Shown one piece after another: positions 9,077-17,768 of a stretch of DNA of 64,000 nucleotides. The stretch spans positions 3,844,001 through 3,908,000 of the forward strand of contig NZ_CP150300.1 of NCBI RefSeq assembly GCF_037991315.1. The letters are read 5' to 3'. The DNA comes from Paenibacillus sp. FSL H8-0079 (GTDB lineage: Bacteria > Bacillota > Bacilli > Paenibacillales > Paenibacillaceae). How positions within the stretch are numbered: the first letter of the stretch is position 1; each line of letters begins with the position of its first letter. Both the position numbers and the translations under genes were made by a program. The notes beneath the pieces are model-generated. The model was not told the DNA's origin. It ran no database searches and saw only the letters and a program-made list of their open reading frames with translations.

Positions 9077-9276
9077 CCGCCTCCTACAAAATGTACAATC
9101 TCGATTCGATCGCCTTCTCTTAATGCCGTCGTCTCATGATACTCACGCGTTAAAATATGCCTGTTCAGCTCAACAACTACAGTCTTGACTTGTAGGTCAA
9201 AAGATTGGAGCAGTTTATCCACACGATTCAATCTGTCTTCTATCTCCATCCGTTGACCATTAACGATGATATTCAA
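9073..9276 (-). CDS. thiS: Sulfur carrier protein ThiS
   Basis: Ubiquitin-like sulfur carrier of 67 aa. It ends in VHFVGGG, the Gly-Gly tail that ThiF adenylates and converts to a thiocarboxylate. The N-terminal MNIIVNG strand and the [11 protein letters not shown] segment are typical of the family. It overlaps thiO and thiG by 4 bases on each side. Confidence 0.93.
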   Translation of the reverse strand: MNIIVNGQRMEIEDRLNRVDKLLQSFDLQVKTVVVELNRHILTREYHETTALREGDRIEIVHFVGGG

Positions 9277-10442
9277 TGCACCACTCCCTTTCTGTTTAAT
9301 CGCTCAGGGCTCAGCGCCTCAATTCCGAGTTCTTCTGAGCTTTTGCCCGCGAGCAATTCAGCGATTAATCTGCCAGTTATCGCACTGAGCAAAATACCGT
9401 TACGGAAATGTCCAAAGGCGGTAAACAGCCCGGATATACTTTCGCAAGCACCTATATAAGGCAGCCCATCCGGAGTTGCCGGCCTTACGCCTGCCCACGC
9501 TCGCAAAAATTGTGCTTCTTTCATCCCAGGTACCCAGTGGGTAGCCGCTGTTAACAGCTTCTGAACACCCTGTACAGAAACATTCAGATCCGTTCTGCCT
9601 GGCAGACTGGTTGCCCCGAGCCAAACCTCTCCATTGGCTTTGGGAACAATATAGATATCTTCTGCGTACACCGTTCTGTCAGGTCTGTACCCTGCATGTT
9701 CAGCTGAGAACTGCACGGCGGCTATTTCTCCTTTTACCGACCACACAGGCAAGCTTAGGTTCACATGTCTCATCAAATCTTCACTCTGTAATCCAGCCGC
9801 TATAACGACATGTTTACAGGTCATTTCGCCGATCGATGTGGTGATTCCTTGCACCCCGTATTCGTTTACTTGCACGCGTATATCCTGTATGCCCTCCATT
9901 ACCCGCGCTCCCATTGCTTGAGCGCATTTGGCGTATGCCTTTGTTAGATGGACTGGAAGAACTTCACTCTCGTAAGGCCTGTAGTAGGCTCCATACGTAT
10001 CTCTGTTAAGCCATGATGCCTCCTGCTGCACAGCGTAACGATCCCACCACACCTCATCAGTAGACAACGCAGACCTCCGATTGTCCTTATAACTGCTTAA
10101 TTCACTGTATGAACGAAAAGGGGTTAGGAATCCATGGCGTTGCAGACCAGTCTCTACCTCGCTGAGAGTAGTCATTAGCACCTGTTGCTCATGAAGTAAC
10201 TGCCTGCTCTGCCTGGCAAGCTTAGCCATCAAAGGATGAGCAAAATCCTCACTATCTGCCGCCAGCATTCCAGCCGCTGCGCACGAAGTTCCTACCGCGA
10301 TTGCTGAACGCTCTACCAACAATACATCCTGGCCACGTGAAGCAAGTTCATATGCGATGGCACATCCAACAACGCCTCCGCCTACAACAATCGTTTCGGC
10401 ATGAATCTTATTCGGTCTATCAGTAATGATCTCTTTCATCAT
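9273..10442 (-). CDS. thiO: Glycine oxidase
   Basis: FAD-dependent oxidase that turns glycine into dehydroglycine (iminoacetate), which supplies C and N to the thiazole ring; 389 aa. The FAD-binding dinucleotide motif VVGGGVVGCAIAYELASRGQDVLLVE is near residues 20-45. The C-terminal RPATPDGLPYIGACESISGLFTAFGHFRNGILLS region is the second FAD contact typical of DAO-type oxidases. It lies between tenI and thiS, as in Bacillus subtilis. Confidence 0.93.
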   Translation of the reverse strand: MMKEIITDRPNKIHAETIVVGGGVVGCAIAYELASRGQDVLLVERSAIAVGTSCAAAGMLAADSEDFAHPLMAKLARQSRQLLHEQQVLMTTLSEVETGLQRHGFLTPFRSYSELSSYKDNRRSALSTDEVWWDRYAVQQEASWLNRDTYGAYYRPYESEVLPVHLTKAYAKCAQAMGARVMEGIQDIRVQVNEYGVQGITTSIGEMTCKHVVIAAGLQSEDLMRHVNLSLPVWSVKGEIAAVQFSAEHAGYRPDRTVYAEDIYIVPKANGEVWLGATSLPGRTDLNVSVQGVQKLLTAATHWVPGMKEAQFLRAWAGVRPATPDGLPYIGACESISGLFTAFGHFRNGILLSAITGRLIAELLAGKSSEELGIEALSPERLNRKGVVH

Positions 10443-10456
10443 CTCATCTCCTTGAT

Positions 10457-11119
10457 TCAGCGGCTCAGACTTTCTGTATCAACGATAGCCTGCCTTAATG
10501 ATGCAGCGGCCCGATCCGGTGAATCACTCGCCCATACATTCGAGATCACGGCGGCTCCCTGTGCCCCTGCGGAGCGAATCGCGTGAATATTTCCCGGTTC
10601 AATGCCCCCGATCGCAATGACAGGAATGGAGACACCCCTGCACACTTCAGCAAGAGCATTTAATCCTCTTGGTTCAAGATCCGGCTTACTGCTGGTTGCG
10701 TAGACATGCCCGAAGAAAAGGTAAACAGCTCCCCGTTCTTCAGCGATTTTTGCCTCATCTATTGAATGAACAGATACACCCAGACGAAGTCGGTACACAT
10801 TGCTTATGCCATCATTGTTGTAGTTACGTATAGCCTCTTGCCCCCAGTGCACACCACCATAAATTTCATTTTGTGGGGACAGCTCTGAGCCATTGATGAC
10901 GATCCGGCAAGATGGAACTCCAACACCACGCAGACTTTCAGCCCAACCGACCTTTTCTTGCCATGTGAGTTGTTTCTCTCGTATGTGAATATAGTCCACC
11001 CATGGCCAGACGTCTTTTGCTGCTTTCACAAAAGATGCTTGATCTCCAGCCCCCGTAGATACAACATGCAGTTCAAATGATCCGTGAACATGTTCATGAG
11101 AAATTGCCGTACCGTTCAT
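10457..11119 (-). CDS. tenI: Thiazole tautomerase TenI (ThiE-like fold)
   Basis: Aromatises the ThiG product to the carboxylated thiazole phosphate that is coupled to the pyrimidine; 220 aa TIM barrel. It resembles Bacillus TenI more than ThiE: FELHVVSTG near the N-terminus, DYIHIREKQ, LGVSVHSIDEA, and FFGHVYAT with the likely catalytic His. The C-terminal phosphate loop is IPVIAIGGIEPGN. The frame is open to a GTG at 11152, but that lies in the U-tract of the riboswitch terminator, so the ATG at 11119 is preferred. It is the first gene of the thi operon. Neither tenA nor thiD is next to it. Confidence 0.85.
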   Translation of the reverse strand: MNGTAISHEHVHGSFELHVVSTGAGDQASFVKAAKDVWPWVDYIHIREKQLTWQEKVGWAESLRGVGVPSCRIVINGSELSPQNEIYGGVHWGQEAIRNYNNDGISNVYRLRLGVSVHSIDEAKIAEERGAVYLFFGHVYATSSKPDLEPRGLNALAEVCRGVSIPVIAIGGIEPGNIHAIRSAGAQGAAVISNVWASDSPDRAAASLRQAIVDTESLSR

Positions 11120-11150
11120 CCCCTTCCATCCATGAATGCTACAAAAAAAC

Positions 11151-11182
11151 ACAAAAAAGCCACTCCCGTAGGGGAGTGGCTG
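11151..11182 (-). terminator. Riboswitch-controlled terminator before tenI
   Basis: On the minus strand AGCCACTCCC pairs perfectly with GGGAGTGGCT (11158-11167 and 11172-11181), followed by TTTTTTG. It stands between the TPP aptamer and the first gene, where it can stop transcription when TPP is bound. Confidence 0.9.
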
Positions 11183-11362
11183 CGTATTAATTATTGGACC
11201 AGATGACTGACTGATACATACAGTTCATTTCGTGCAAAACAGCTATGGAACTTATAGCCATAACGTTATACACAGAACTGCATGTTTCAATTCGCTAAGC
11301 AGACGATTGTCATTCTTTCGAATTCCCGTTTGCTCACGTCATTCACTGAAACGAGCGCGCCA

Positions 11363-11450
11363 CTTCCCTACGCTGGTATGATCCAGATCAGGTGCAAAGG
11401 GTCCGGAATCGCATTCTTCCATCTCAGCCGCATCGTGCGGCCCCCCTAGT
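11363..11450 (-). promoter_or_regulatory. TPP riboswitch (THI element)
   Basis: On the minus strand the conserved aptamer segments appear in order: GGGG near the 5' end, GCGGCTGAGAT, then ACCCTTTGCACCTGATCTGG and ATACCAGCGTAGGGAAGT. This is the classic thi-box. It lies about 180 bases upstream of the intrinsic terminator and controls the tenI-thiOSGF operon, repressing it when thiamine diphosphate is plentiful. Confidence 0.96.
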
Positions 11451-11471
11451 GTTCATATGAAGTTGTAGCCT

Positions 11472-11500
11472 ATATTACCATAGACGGATTTTTTTGTCAC
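11472..11500 (-). promoter_or_regulatory. Sigma-A promoter of the thi operon
   Basis: On the minus strand GTGACA (11495-11500) and TAATAT (11472-11477) are spaced by 17 bases, about 20 bases upstream of the TPP aptamer. Confidence 0.6.
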
Positions 11501-11532
11501 CGTTCATTTCTATTAAGCGTTGCTTGAATTGT

Positions 11533-13083
11533 CTAGTTTTTCTCAGACCATTCTTCAACATTCCATGTTTTCGTGACCCAACCCTCGTAGAAATCAGGTT
11601 CATGAGATACCAGTAACACCGTTCCCTTGAATTCTTGCAAGGCACGCTGCAACTCAGCTTTAGCTGTGACATCCAGATGGTTCGTCGGCTCATCGAATAG
11701 AATCCAGTTACTTTCACGCATCAAGAGCTTGCATAAACGAACCTTGGCTTGTTCTCCACCACTCAGCATGTTAAGCGGACGAGTAATGTGCTCATTTTTC
11801 AACCCACAGCGAGCGAGATGACCCCTAACCTCATTCTGGGTCAAATGTGAAAACTCATTCCACACATCCTCAATCGGTGTGATATTTCCAGCACGAACTT
11901 CCTGCTCAAAATAGGCCGTTTCGAGATAATCTCCCAAAAAGGTCTTTCCACTGAGTGGAGATATTTTTCCCAGGATGGTTTTCAGCAGTGTCGATTTACC
12001 CACACCATTACAACCTACGATGGCAATTTTCTCACCGCGTTCAATCGTCATTGTCATCTTAGGCAGTAAAGGATACGTATATCCAATTTCAAAATCAATA
12101 CCCTCAAAGACCGTTTTACTGCTCGCGCGGGCATCCTTGAATTTGAACGTTGGTTTGGCCGCCTCATCTGGACGATCAATACGTTCAATCCTGTCCAGCT
12201 GCTTCTCCCGGCTCTTCGCTCGACCTGAAGTTGAAGCACGTGCCTTATTACGCTGAATGAAATCTTCCTGCTTCTTGATGTACTCTTGCTGCTTCTCGTA
12301 CGCATCAATATGCTGGGCTTTATTCATATCCGCCATCTCCAGGAACTTGTTATAGTTCGCTGCATATCGCGTTAATTTGGCAAATTCCAAATGATAAATG
12401 ACATTTACGACTTCATTCATGAATTCCGTATCATGGGAGATTAGAAGAAACGCATGAGGGTAGTCCTTCAGGTAACGCGACAACCATTCAATGTGCTCTA
12501 CGTCCAAATAGTTGGTCGGCTCATCCAGCAATAGAGCTGTAGGTTTCTCGAGCAGAAGCTTGGCAAGAAGCACCTTCGTACGTTGTCCACCACTTAGAGC
12601 TGCGACATCTCGATCAAGGCCAATTGCAGACAAACCAAGACCATTGGCCATCTCTTCCACTTTTACGTCAATCAGATAAAAATCGCCCTGTTCCAGTTGT
12701 TCCTGAATATCGCCCATCTCTTCCAGCAACTGCTCCAGCTTATCTGGATCTGCATCTGCCATCTGGTCCGTAATATTCATCATTTCTTTTTCCAATTCAA
12801 GCAACGGAAGGAATGCATCCTTAAGCACGTCACGGATGGTTTTGCCTGGCGTAAGCTTCGTGTGCTGATCCAGATATCCATAACGGACCTTAGGTGTCCA
12901 TTCGACTTTTCCACTGTCTTTAAGCAATTTACCGGTAAGGATGTTCATTAGTGTGGATTTACCTACACCATTGGCACCCACAAGTCCTACGCGCTCTCCG
13001 GCAAGTAAGCGAAACGATACATTTTTAAATAACGTGCGATCTCCAAAATTGTGACTCACGTTCTCTACTGACAATAAACTCAT
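11533..13083 (-). CDS. ABC-F family ATPase (YfmM-like)
   Basis: Soluble protein with two ABC ATPase domains and no membrane segments, 516 aa, the ABC-F layout whose members act on the ribosome (translation factors or antibiotic-resistance proteins). Domain 1 has Walker A GANGVGKST (about 36-44), signature LSGGQ and LLLDEPTNYLD. Domain 2 has GCNGVGKST, LSGGEQAKVRLCKLL and LFDEPTNHLD. The linker between them is long, charged and helical. Length and N-terminus resemble Bacillus YfmM, a housekeeping member; that assignment is from memory and not certain. It stands alone with its own upstream gap. Confidence 0.9.
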   Translation of the reverse strand: MSLLSVENVSHNFGDRTLFKNVSFRLLAGERVGLVGANGVGKSTLMNILTGKLLKDSGKVEWTPKVRYGYLDQHTKLTPGKTIRDVLKDAFLPLLELEKEMMNITDQMADADPDKLEQLLEEMGDIQEQLEQGDFYLIDVKVEEMANGLGLSAIGLDRDVAALSGGQRTKVLLAKLLLEKPTALLLDEPTNYLDVEHIEWLSRYLKDYPHAFLLISHDTEFMNEVVNVIYHLEFAKLTRYAANYNKFLEMADMNKAQHIDAYEKQQEYIKKQEDFIQRNKARASTSGRAKSREKQLDRIERIDRPDEAAKPTFKFKDARASSKTVFEGIDFEIGYTYPLLPKMTMTIERGEKIAIVGCNGVGKSTLLKTILGKISPLSGKTFLGDYLETAYFEQEVRAGNITPIEDVWNEFSHLTQNEVRGHLARCGLKNEHITRPLNMLSGGEQAKVRLCKLLMRESNWILFDEPTNHLDVTAKAELQRALQEFKGTVLLVSHEPDFYEGWVTKTWNVEEWSEKN

Positions 13084-13220
13084 AAGATGAGGTTGCTCCT
13101 ATCTATTAACATTACTTTTGTTATTGTTCCGAAACCCTATTCTAGCACAGGTCCCGTCTTTTCTGAAAGTAATGTAAACATAACAGGAACCTCTTCCATG
13201 ATTTTGTCATTCAGGCTACG

Positions 13221-14204
13221 CTACCGATTAGAGCAGTTATATTCGAAATAACCTTGTGCAGCTGCTTGTCTTGCGTCTGTGAACACCTCTTCGGCACGGT
13301 AACCATTACCACATGTGGAGGGATAGTAGTACTTGATACCCGTTAAAGGATCTATCCCACCTACAATGGCCGTTTTCTTCACTAGTCTGCCTCCACCAAT
13401 CGCATAATTGTTGATCTTCTGATCACCCACACCTATACCCTGGATAAAGGCCATAATCCCTGTATCGTTAATGGAGTTATACCAATCTTCCTGCGCAATC
13501 AGGGGCATCGTAAACGTATAGGATATACCGTTCTTTCTGGCAAACTCATTATGACGGTTAATCACATCAGCCAGATCATCCTGCACAGTGCTTACAATTC
13601 GGCTTCGTCTAACTTGCTCAAATACGCTGGTATTCTGAAGTAAAGGAATTTGAGTGCTAGCAGCGAGTTCTTTTTGAAATCCCTCAACCCATTTCCCTGC
13701 ATTTGCGTCATAGGCATATACGTAATCGTCCAGTGTAAAGTTAATACTGCTACCATTTGAATCTGAGTATGTATAAGGTTTCTTGGGGCTCCACACTTGC
13801 CGGAAAGAATCTTCACGGTTACCTGTCAACTCTGTTTCTGTGGACAACATATAAAAGCCGTCGTAATCCAGAATAACTACGGCAGGAATGTAATTAAACA
13901 TGTTTCGAATAGCTGCAGGATCATCCTGAATCCCCATATTCAAAGCCAGCGTCTGAGTAAATGTCAACAAGGCAAGCTCCTTGTCCGCTTTAACAAACTT
14001 GGTTGAATCATAACCTGCTTCATCATTTTGTTTCTCATTCTGATGCATGACCGCACCTGCATCCATGACTGCGGTTTGAAGTGCAGATCTGTATCGATGT
14101 GCAAGATATTGAGCCTCTTCGGCATCTTGGGTATGGAGTGAGATGATCCAGAAGAGCGGGAAGAAGATCAGTACGAATACAATGGATAGCTCAGTAATCT
14201 TCAT
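13221..14204 (-). CDS. Membrane-anchored surface protein of the Tad-like operon
   Basis: No known family recognised. The protein is 327 aa with a single N-terminal hydrophobic helix (about residues 5-24, ELSIVFVLIFFPLFWIISL) followed by a large, polar, extracytoplasmic-looking region. It contains two Cys near the C-terminus (STCGNGY and YNCSNR), which could form a disulfide. The ATG at 14204 follows a GGAGG site and overlaps the preceding gene by 14 bases. As the last gene of the operon it may be a minor or tip pilin-like subunit. This role is inferred from architecture and position only. Confidence 0.6.
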   Translation of the reverse strand: MKITELSIVFVLIFFPLFWIISLHTQDAEEAQYLAHRYRSALQTAVMDAGAVMHQNEKQNDEAGYDSTKFVKADKELALLTFTQTLALNMGIQDDPAAIRNMFNYIPAVVILDYDGFYMLSTETELTGNREDSFRQVWSPKKPYTYSDSNGSSINFTLDDYVYAYDANAGKWVEGFQKELAASTQIPLLQNTSVFEQVRRSRIVSTVQDDLADVINRHNEFARKNGISYTFTMPLIAQEDWYNSINDTGIMAFIQGIGVGDQKINNYAIGGGRLVKKTAIVGGIDPLTGIKYYYPSTCGNGYRAEEVFTDARQAAAQGYFEYNCSNR

Positions 14205-14742
14205 TAAGGACCATACCTCCGTATGTGACAAATACCGCTGAAGCCTGAGCCGTACTACTCAACCATTCACGAATAAGCATGGAAGGTGTACGATTTGTAT
14301 TTTGGAGAGTCACGGTGAAAAAATCCCCTGTCGTCAACGTATATCTTCGGCCAGGATCATCAACCGGTATCACACCTGAGGATGGGAAAAGTCTTTCTCG
14401 AATCTGAGCTGCATAATATCCATCCTGCACTACCTCATAGGTCCCGGTAAAACTATTATTGTCCATCGGATCTGTATAGTGAGGTACGTATTTCTTATGT
14501 AAATGTTCCATCGACACCTCATACACATTGCCCGTCTGGGTCAGTTTCACCTCAAACTCAGCCAACATTCGAGGTGAAATATATCCTTTCGTTCGAACAG
14601 CATCGACAAAACGTGTTACATTCTGAACCGCCGTCATACGTGCTATATCATCCTGCCGATCCGCTGTTTCAGCAGCTGGATACACATAGAGCAGAAGGAC
14701 TGCGAGCAATACGGCGAATAGCTTGGATGCGGCATTAATCAA
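14191..14742 (-). CDS. Single-span pilin-like protein of the Tad-like operon
   Basis: Not recognised as a named family. It is 183 aa, starting MINAASKLFAVLLAVLLLYVYPAAE: a very short cytoplasmic tip, one hydrophobic helix, then a polar outer domain. This is the TadE/TadF or pseudopilin shape. A TTG start at 14742 is chosen because it overlaps the previous stop (TTGA) and is preceded by GGAGG at a 10-base distance. A longer frame from a TTG at 14763 has no suitable site. Confidence 0.6.
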   Translation of the reverse strand: MINAASKLFAVLLAVLLLYVYPAAETADRQDDIARMTAVQNVTRFVDAVRTKGYISPRMLAEFEVKLTQTGNVYEVSMEHLHKKYVPHYTDPMDNNSFTGTYEVVQDGYYAAQIRERLFPSSGVIPVDDPGRRYTLTTGDFFTVTLQNTNRTPSMLIREWLSSTAQASAVFVTYGGMVLNEDY

Positions 14743-15137
14743 TTCACACTGGCCTCCTTCCAAAAAACAATCTTGAGCAGTTCTCCAGTTTCATTTCGTA
14801 TAAACTCAGGACTGTAGGTGGCATCGAGCTGGACAGGAATTGTCGCTGTTTTGCTAACAAGAGGATCGATCACATACGAAGTCCCATCTACCTCCACAGG
14901 AATGCCTGTACCTGTCATCTGCCTCACGGTATGCAACACTTCTGCACCACTATACTGATCAGGTTTGGTGGTATGCAGTGTTGTTGTCAGCCGACCTTCC
15001 ATACCTGCTGTTGTCTGTACTCTGTCGTTCAAAGCCACTGATAAAATCTTAACATTCTGTTGCCCGTACAGGCAGGCTGTCACAAACAGGACAACCGCCG
15101 TACAAAACAACATAAGATGCTGGGTATTCTGGGACAT
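14739..15137 (-). CDS. Single-span pilin-like protein of the Tad-like operon
   Basis: Not recognised as a named family. It has 132 aa with an N-terminal hydrophobic helix (LMLFCTAVVLFVTACLYG, about residues 8-25) and a polar, beta-rich outer part. It is coupled to the next gene by a 4-base overlap and starts 17 bases after the stop of the preceding pilin-like gene. A role as a minor pilin or TadE-like component is inferred from shape and position. Confidence 0.6.
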   Translation of the reverse strand: MSQNTQHLMLFCTAVVLFVTACLYGQQNVKILSVALNDRVQTTAGMEGRLTTTLHTTKPDQYSGAEVLHTVRQMTGTGIPVEVDGTSYVIDPLVSKTATIPVQLDATYSPEFIRNETGELLKIVFWKEASVN

Positions 15138-15153
15138 GTGAAACCAACTCCTG

Positions 15154-15639
15154 TCAGGATTGCTGGAAGATCAGCCCTCTTACCACGTTGGAACGGTCTT
15201 TTACGATAATGGCTTTGAATTTACCACTTGGATTGACATATTGATTATCTTTTTCACTCATGGTCTGGTTAATAATCCCCACTTTATCGTCAGGTGCAAT
15301 AACCGAGCCGTAGTCCGCATTATTGAGATCCTGTGAAATGTTCAATTGATTGCCATACCATTGACCCGCTTTATTTTTACCTGTAATAACTTGAATACCG
15401 AACTGATCCTTGTCCGCGTATTTACGCAGCGCATTGGTAACCTGTGATCCACTGATCGTTGTTCCGTCATATACCGTAAATGCAGCCTGGGACAACTCGG
15501 TTTGGATATCAGCAAAATTGTTCTGGGCCGTCTTGGTTGCCTCCTGAGCCGAAATAAACAATAGAACTACAATTGTGATCAAAGCTATTGTTAAAAATAT
15601 CCCTGCTGCCACCTTTAAAGCGCTTGATGCATTGTTCAT
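15154..15639 (-). CDS. Candidate major pilin-like protein of the Tad-like operon
   Basis: 161 aa. After seven residues comes a hydrophobic helix (ALKVAAGIFLTIALITIVVLLFIS), then a soluble region beginning with a helical, Gln/Thr-rich stretch (AQEATKTAQNNFADIQTELSQ). This is the general form of type IV-like pilins, where the helix packs in the filament core. The usual Gly and Glu5 of class III prepilins are not evident. The ATG at 15639 follows GGGAGG at a 7-base distance. It directly follows the TadB/C gene, as pilin genes often do. Confidence 0.6.
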   Translation of the reverse strand: MNNASSALKVAAGIFLTIALITIVVLLFISAQEATKTAQNNFADIQTELSQAAFTVYDGTTISGSQVTNALRKYADKDQFGIQVITGKNKAGQWYGNQLNISQDLNNADYGSVIAPDDKVGIINQTMSEKDNQYVNPSGKFKAIIVKDRSNVVRGLIFQQS

Positions 15640-15701
15640 GATAAATCCTCCCAAGTTATAAGTGATTAAACTATTTCAGACTGTTACACAGATGAACTGT
15701 G

Positions 15702-17768
15702 CTACAGTTTCTGAATTTGCTCATAATAAATGTTCATCTGCAAGAAGCTCATGCCGACCAATGGAATGACCAGATACAAAAAGATAAGGGCATACATAGG
15801 TGTAAACCCGATGGTTCTCCCCCATGATGCTTTTACATCAATCATTTTGCTATATTCCTGCTTGCGTTGTTCAAAATAGAATGCCATCATGCTCTCAAGA
15901 TCATCGAAGGCTTCACGTATTGAGATTTTTCCAAGGGCAAGCTGCAATTTATCCACCAGTCGCTGGAACTCGGGCAAGCCCGCCTCTTCCTTTAATTGTT
16001 CAAGTGCAAGCTCTGGCCCATGTTCAAAATGCAACAAACATTTTTGCAGCGGACGCTTAAAAATGACGGAAAATCGATTAAGCCACTCCAATATCTCCTC
16101 CACTGACATCCGGTCCATCTCACGCAAAATGGAAATCACCGTCTGAAATTGATAGATTTCATGCCGCATATCCAACCTGCGCATTTTCCGCTGAAATAAC
16201 ATGAGCCATACGGGTATGTAGTACCCAGCTACACCGATGACAATCGCTATAATCATTTCCCACCAACGTACATATTGCTTGTTATACACCTCAAGTTTTT
16301 GCATAATACGGGCGATCGTCTCAGCCTGGGTGTCATGGTCCAGCTGAACGGGAGATAGCTGTTGTAACGCTTTGGAGATGTCTTCGTATGTAGCTCCTCG
16401 GTTCATTTCTACACTTTCAAGCACGGATTGATCCAACGCTGTTTTTTCCTCAGCCTTCCTGAGATCCGCTTCAGCCATTGCGCCAAACATTCGGTCATCC
16501 CGGATCGGATCATGCAAGATGTGATTACGTTCAACCTGATGTAACAGCAAGATACAGCCCATTGTAAGAACCAAACAACCTGCGAATAACATCACTCGAC
16601 GAATGGCAAGCCATTCGTATTTCAGCTCCGAGCTGCTCTCCCTCATCAGTCGTATCGTTTGGCTGTACTGTGTACTGCCAGGTTTCGCCGCAAACAACAT
16701 CGCCAATTTCCGTATGAAAGTTTGCTTGTACAGAAACTGATCCAACCATGAATGCTTATGCCCTGACCGGTAACGGGTCTCATCGTATTGCTGGAGCCTT
16801 TGCAGAAGCAAATAAGCAAGGATAATGATGACATAGATCGATATTTTGGTTACAAAACCGATTTTGCTGCGATAAAATTCATCCATCGTTGGAAAACTGA
16901 CTCTGGCCCAGCGTTCGATCGGAGCGGTGAACAATACTGGAGCGAGCGCGATGATATTAAGTCCTTTGAGCAGGTAATCCAATTTATCACGCCGCAATAT
17001 CTCCAAATGAATCTCCTGGGTCAGATTACCAAGTCCCTTGAGATAGATAGATCCTTGTGCTCTGTCCTCATCCCCGAACTCCATGACCATATAGGAAACG
17101 CCTGCAAATCCTTTTAGAAAACGGTTAGGAGCCACTTCATAATAACGCTCAAGTGCTTCATTCGGATCTGGAGAAGTAAGAGCTTCGTAGATCAGTCTTA
17201 CCTGTTCCGCTGCTTCTCCTGTACCTGCTTCAGCAGCTTCATAGAGCGCTTCCTCAACCATGCCATGCTGATGATACCGATGCCTTACATCTGCAAATAG
17301 ATCCAGCATCTGCACCAGCAACCTTTTCTCCATACGACTGAGGCACATATCCAGCACCAGGCTGTTTAGCACCACAGCACAGAGCACGGACAATATTACA
17401 AAAGCGATACCCGGCTGCAGAAGAAACAGAATGACACTTATGCCTCCATAGCCACCTAGGATAATGAGAACTACTGTCATCGTCAGTCTTCGAAGTGAAG
17501 GCTCATCCCCAATGTGGCGAAATGAAATACGCTTTTGTACTTGTAGAATATAGGCTGATAACAGTGGGACTTTCATTCCAAGGCGGTAGGACTGTAACAA
17601 TAGGGATCCCAGTCCCTTGAATCCCTTGCCGCCGGGAGTTAGAATAACGCCGGATTGACTTGTTGGACCACCTCCTCTGCGACGTAACACACCCAAAACC
17701 AGAAGTGTGATCAGCAGTCCTCCTGCACAAATACTTAATACGAGGAGCAGAATCCATTTAATTGTCAT
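15702..17768 (-). CDS. TadB–TadC fusion: GspF-like pilus/secretion platform protein
   Basis: Polytopic membrane protein of 688 aa. Usual TadB and TadC proteins are about 300 aa each, and here two GspF-type halves appear joined. The N-terminal half has a membrane anchor, then a pair of helices near residues 100-145, a cytoplasmic helical region (LLVQMLDLFADVRHRYHQHG) and further helices (LNIIALAPVLFTA, ISIYVIIILAYLLL). The second half repeats the pattern: a helix at LFAGCLVLTMGCILLL, helices near WEMIIAIVIGVAGYYIPVW, a helical cytoplasmic domain, and a terminal span (MYALIFLYLVIPLVGMSFL). The start at 17768 follows GGGGTGAT and overlaps the CpaF gene by 11 bases. It would form the inner-membrane platform driven by CpaF. 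Confidence 0.7.
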   Translation of the reverse strand: MTIKWILLLVLSICAGGLLITLLVLGVLRRRGGGPTSQSGVILTPGGKGFKGLGSLLLQSYRLGMKVPLLSAYILQVQKRISFRHIGDEPSLRRLTMTVVLIILGGYGGISVILFLLQPGIAFVILSVLCAVVLNSLVLDMCLSRMEKRLLVQMLDLFADVRHRYHQHGMVEEALYEAAEAGTGEAAEQVRLIYEALTSPDPNEALERYYEVAPNRFLKGFAGVSYMVMEFGDEDRAQGSIYLKGLGNLTQEIHLEILRRDKLDYLLKGLNIIALAPVLFTAPIERWARVSFPTMDEFYRSKIGFVTKISIYVIIILAYLLLQRLQQYDETRYRSGHKHSWLDQFLYKQTFIRKLAMLFAAKPGSTQYSQTIRLMRESSSELKYEWLAIRRVMLFAGCLVLTMGCILLLHQVERNHILHDPIRDDRMFGAMAEADLRKAEEKTALDQSVLESVEMNRGATYEDISKALQQLSPVQLDHDTQAETIARIMQKLEVYNKQYVRWWEMIIAIVIGVAGYYIPVWLMLFQRKMRRLDMRHEIYQFQTVISILREMDRMSVEEILEWLNRFSVIFKRPLQKCLLHFEHGPELALEQLKEEAGLPEFQRLVDKLQLALGKISIREAFDDLESMMAFYFEQRKQEYSKMIDVKASWGRTIGFTPMYALIFLYLVIPLVGMSFLQMNIYYEQIQKL

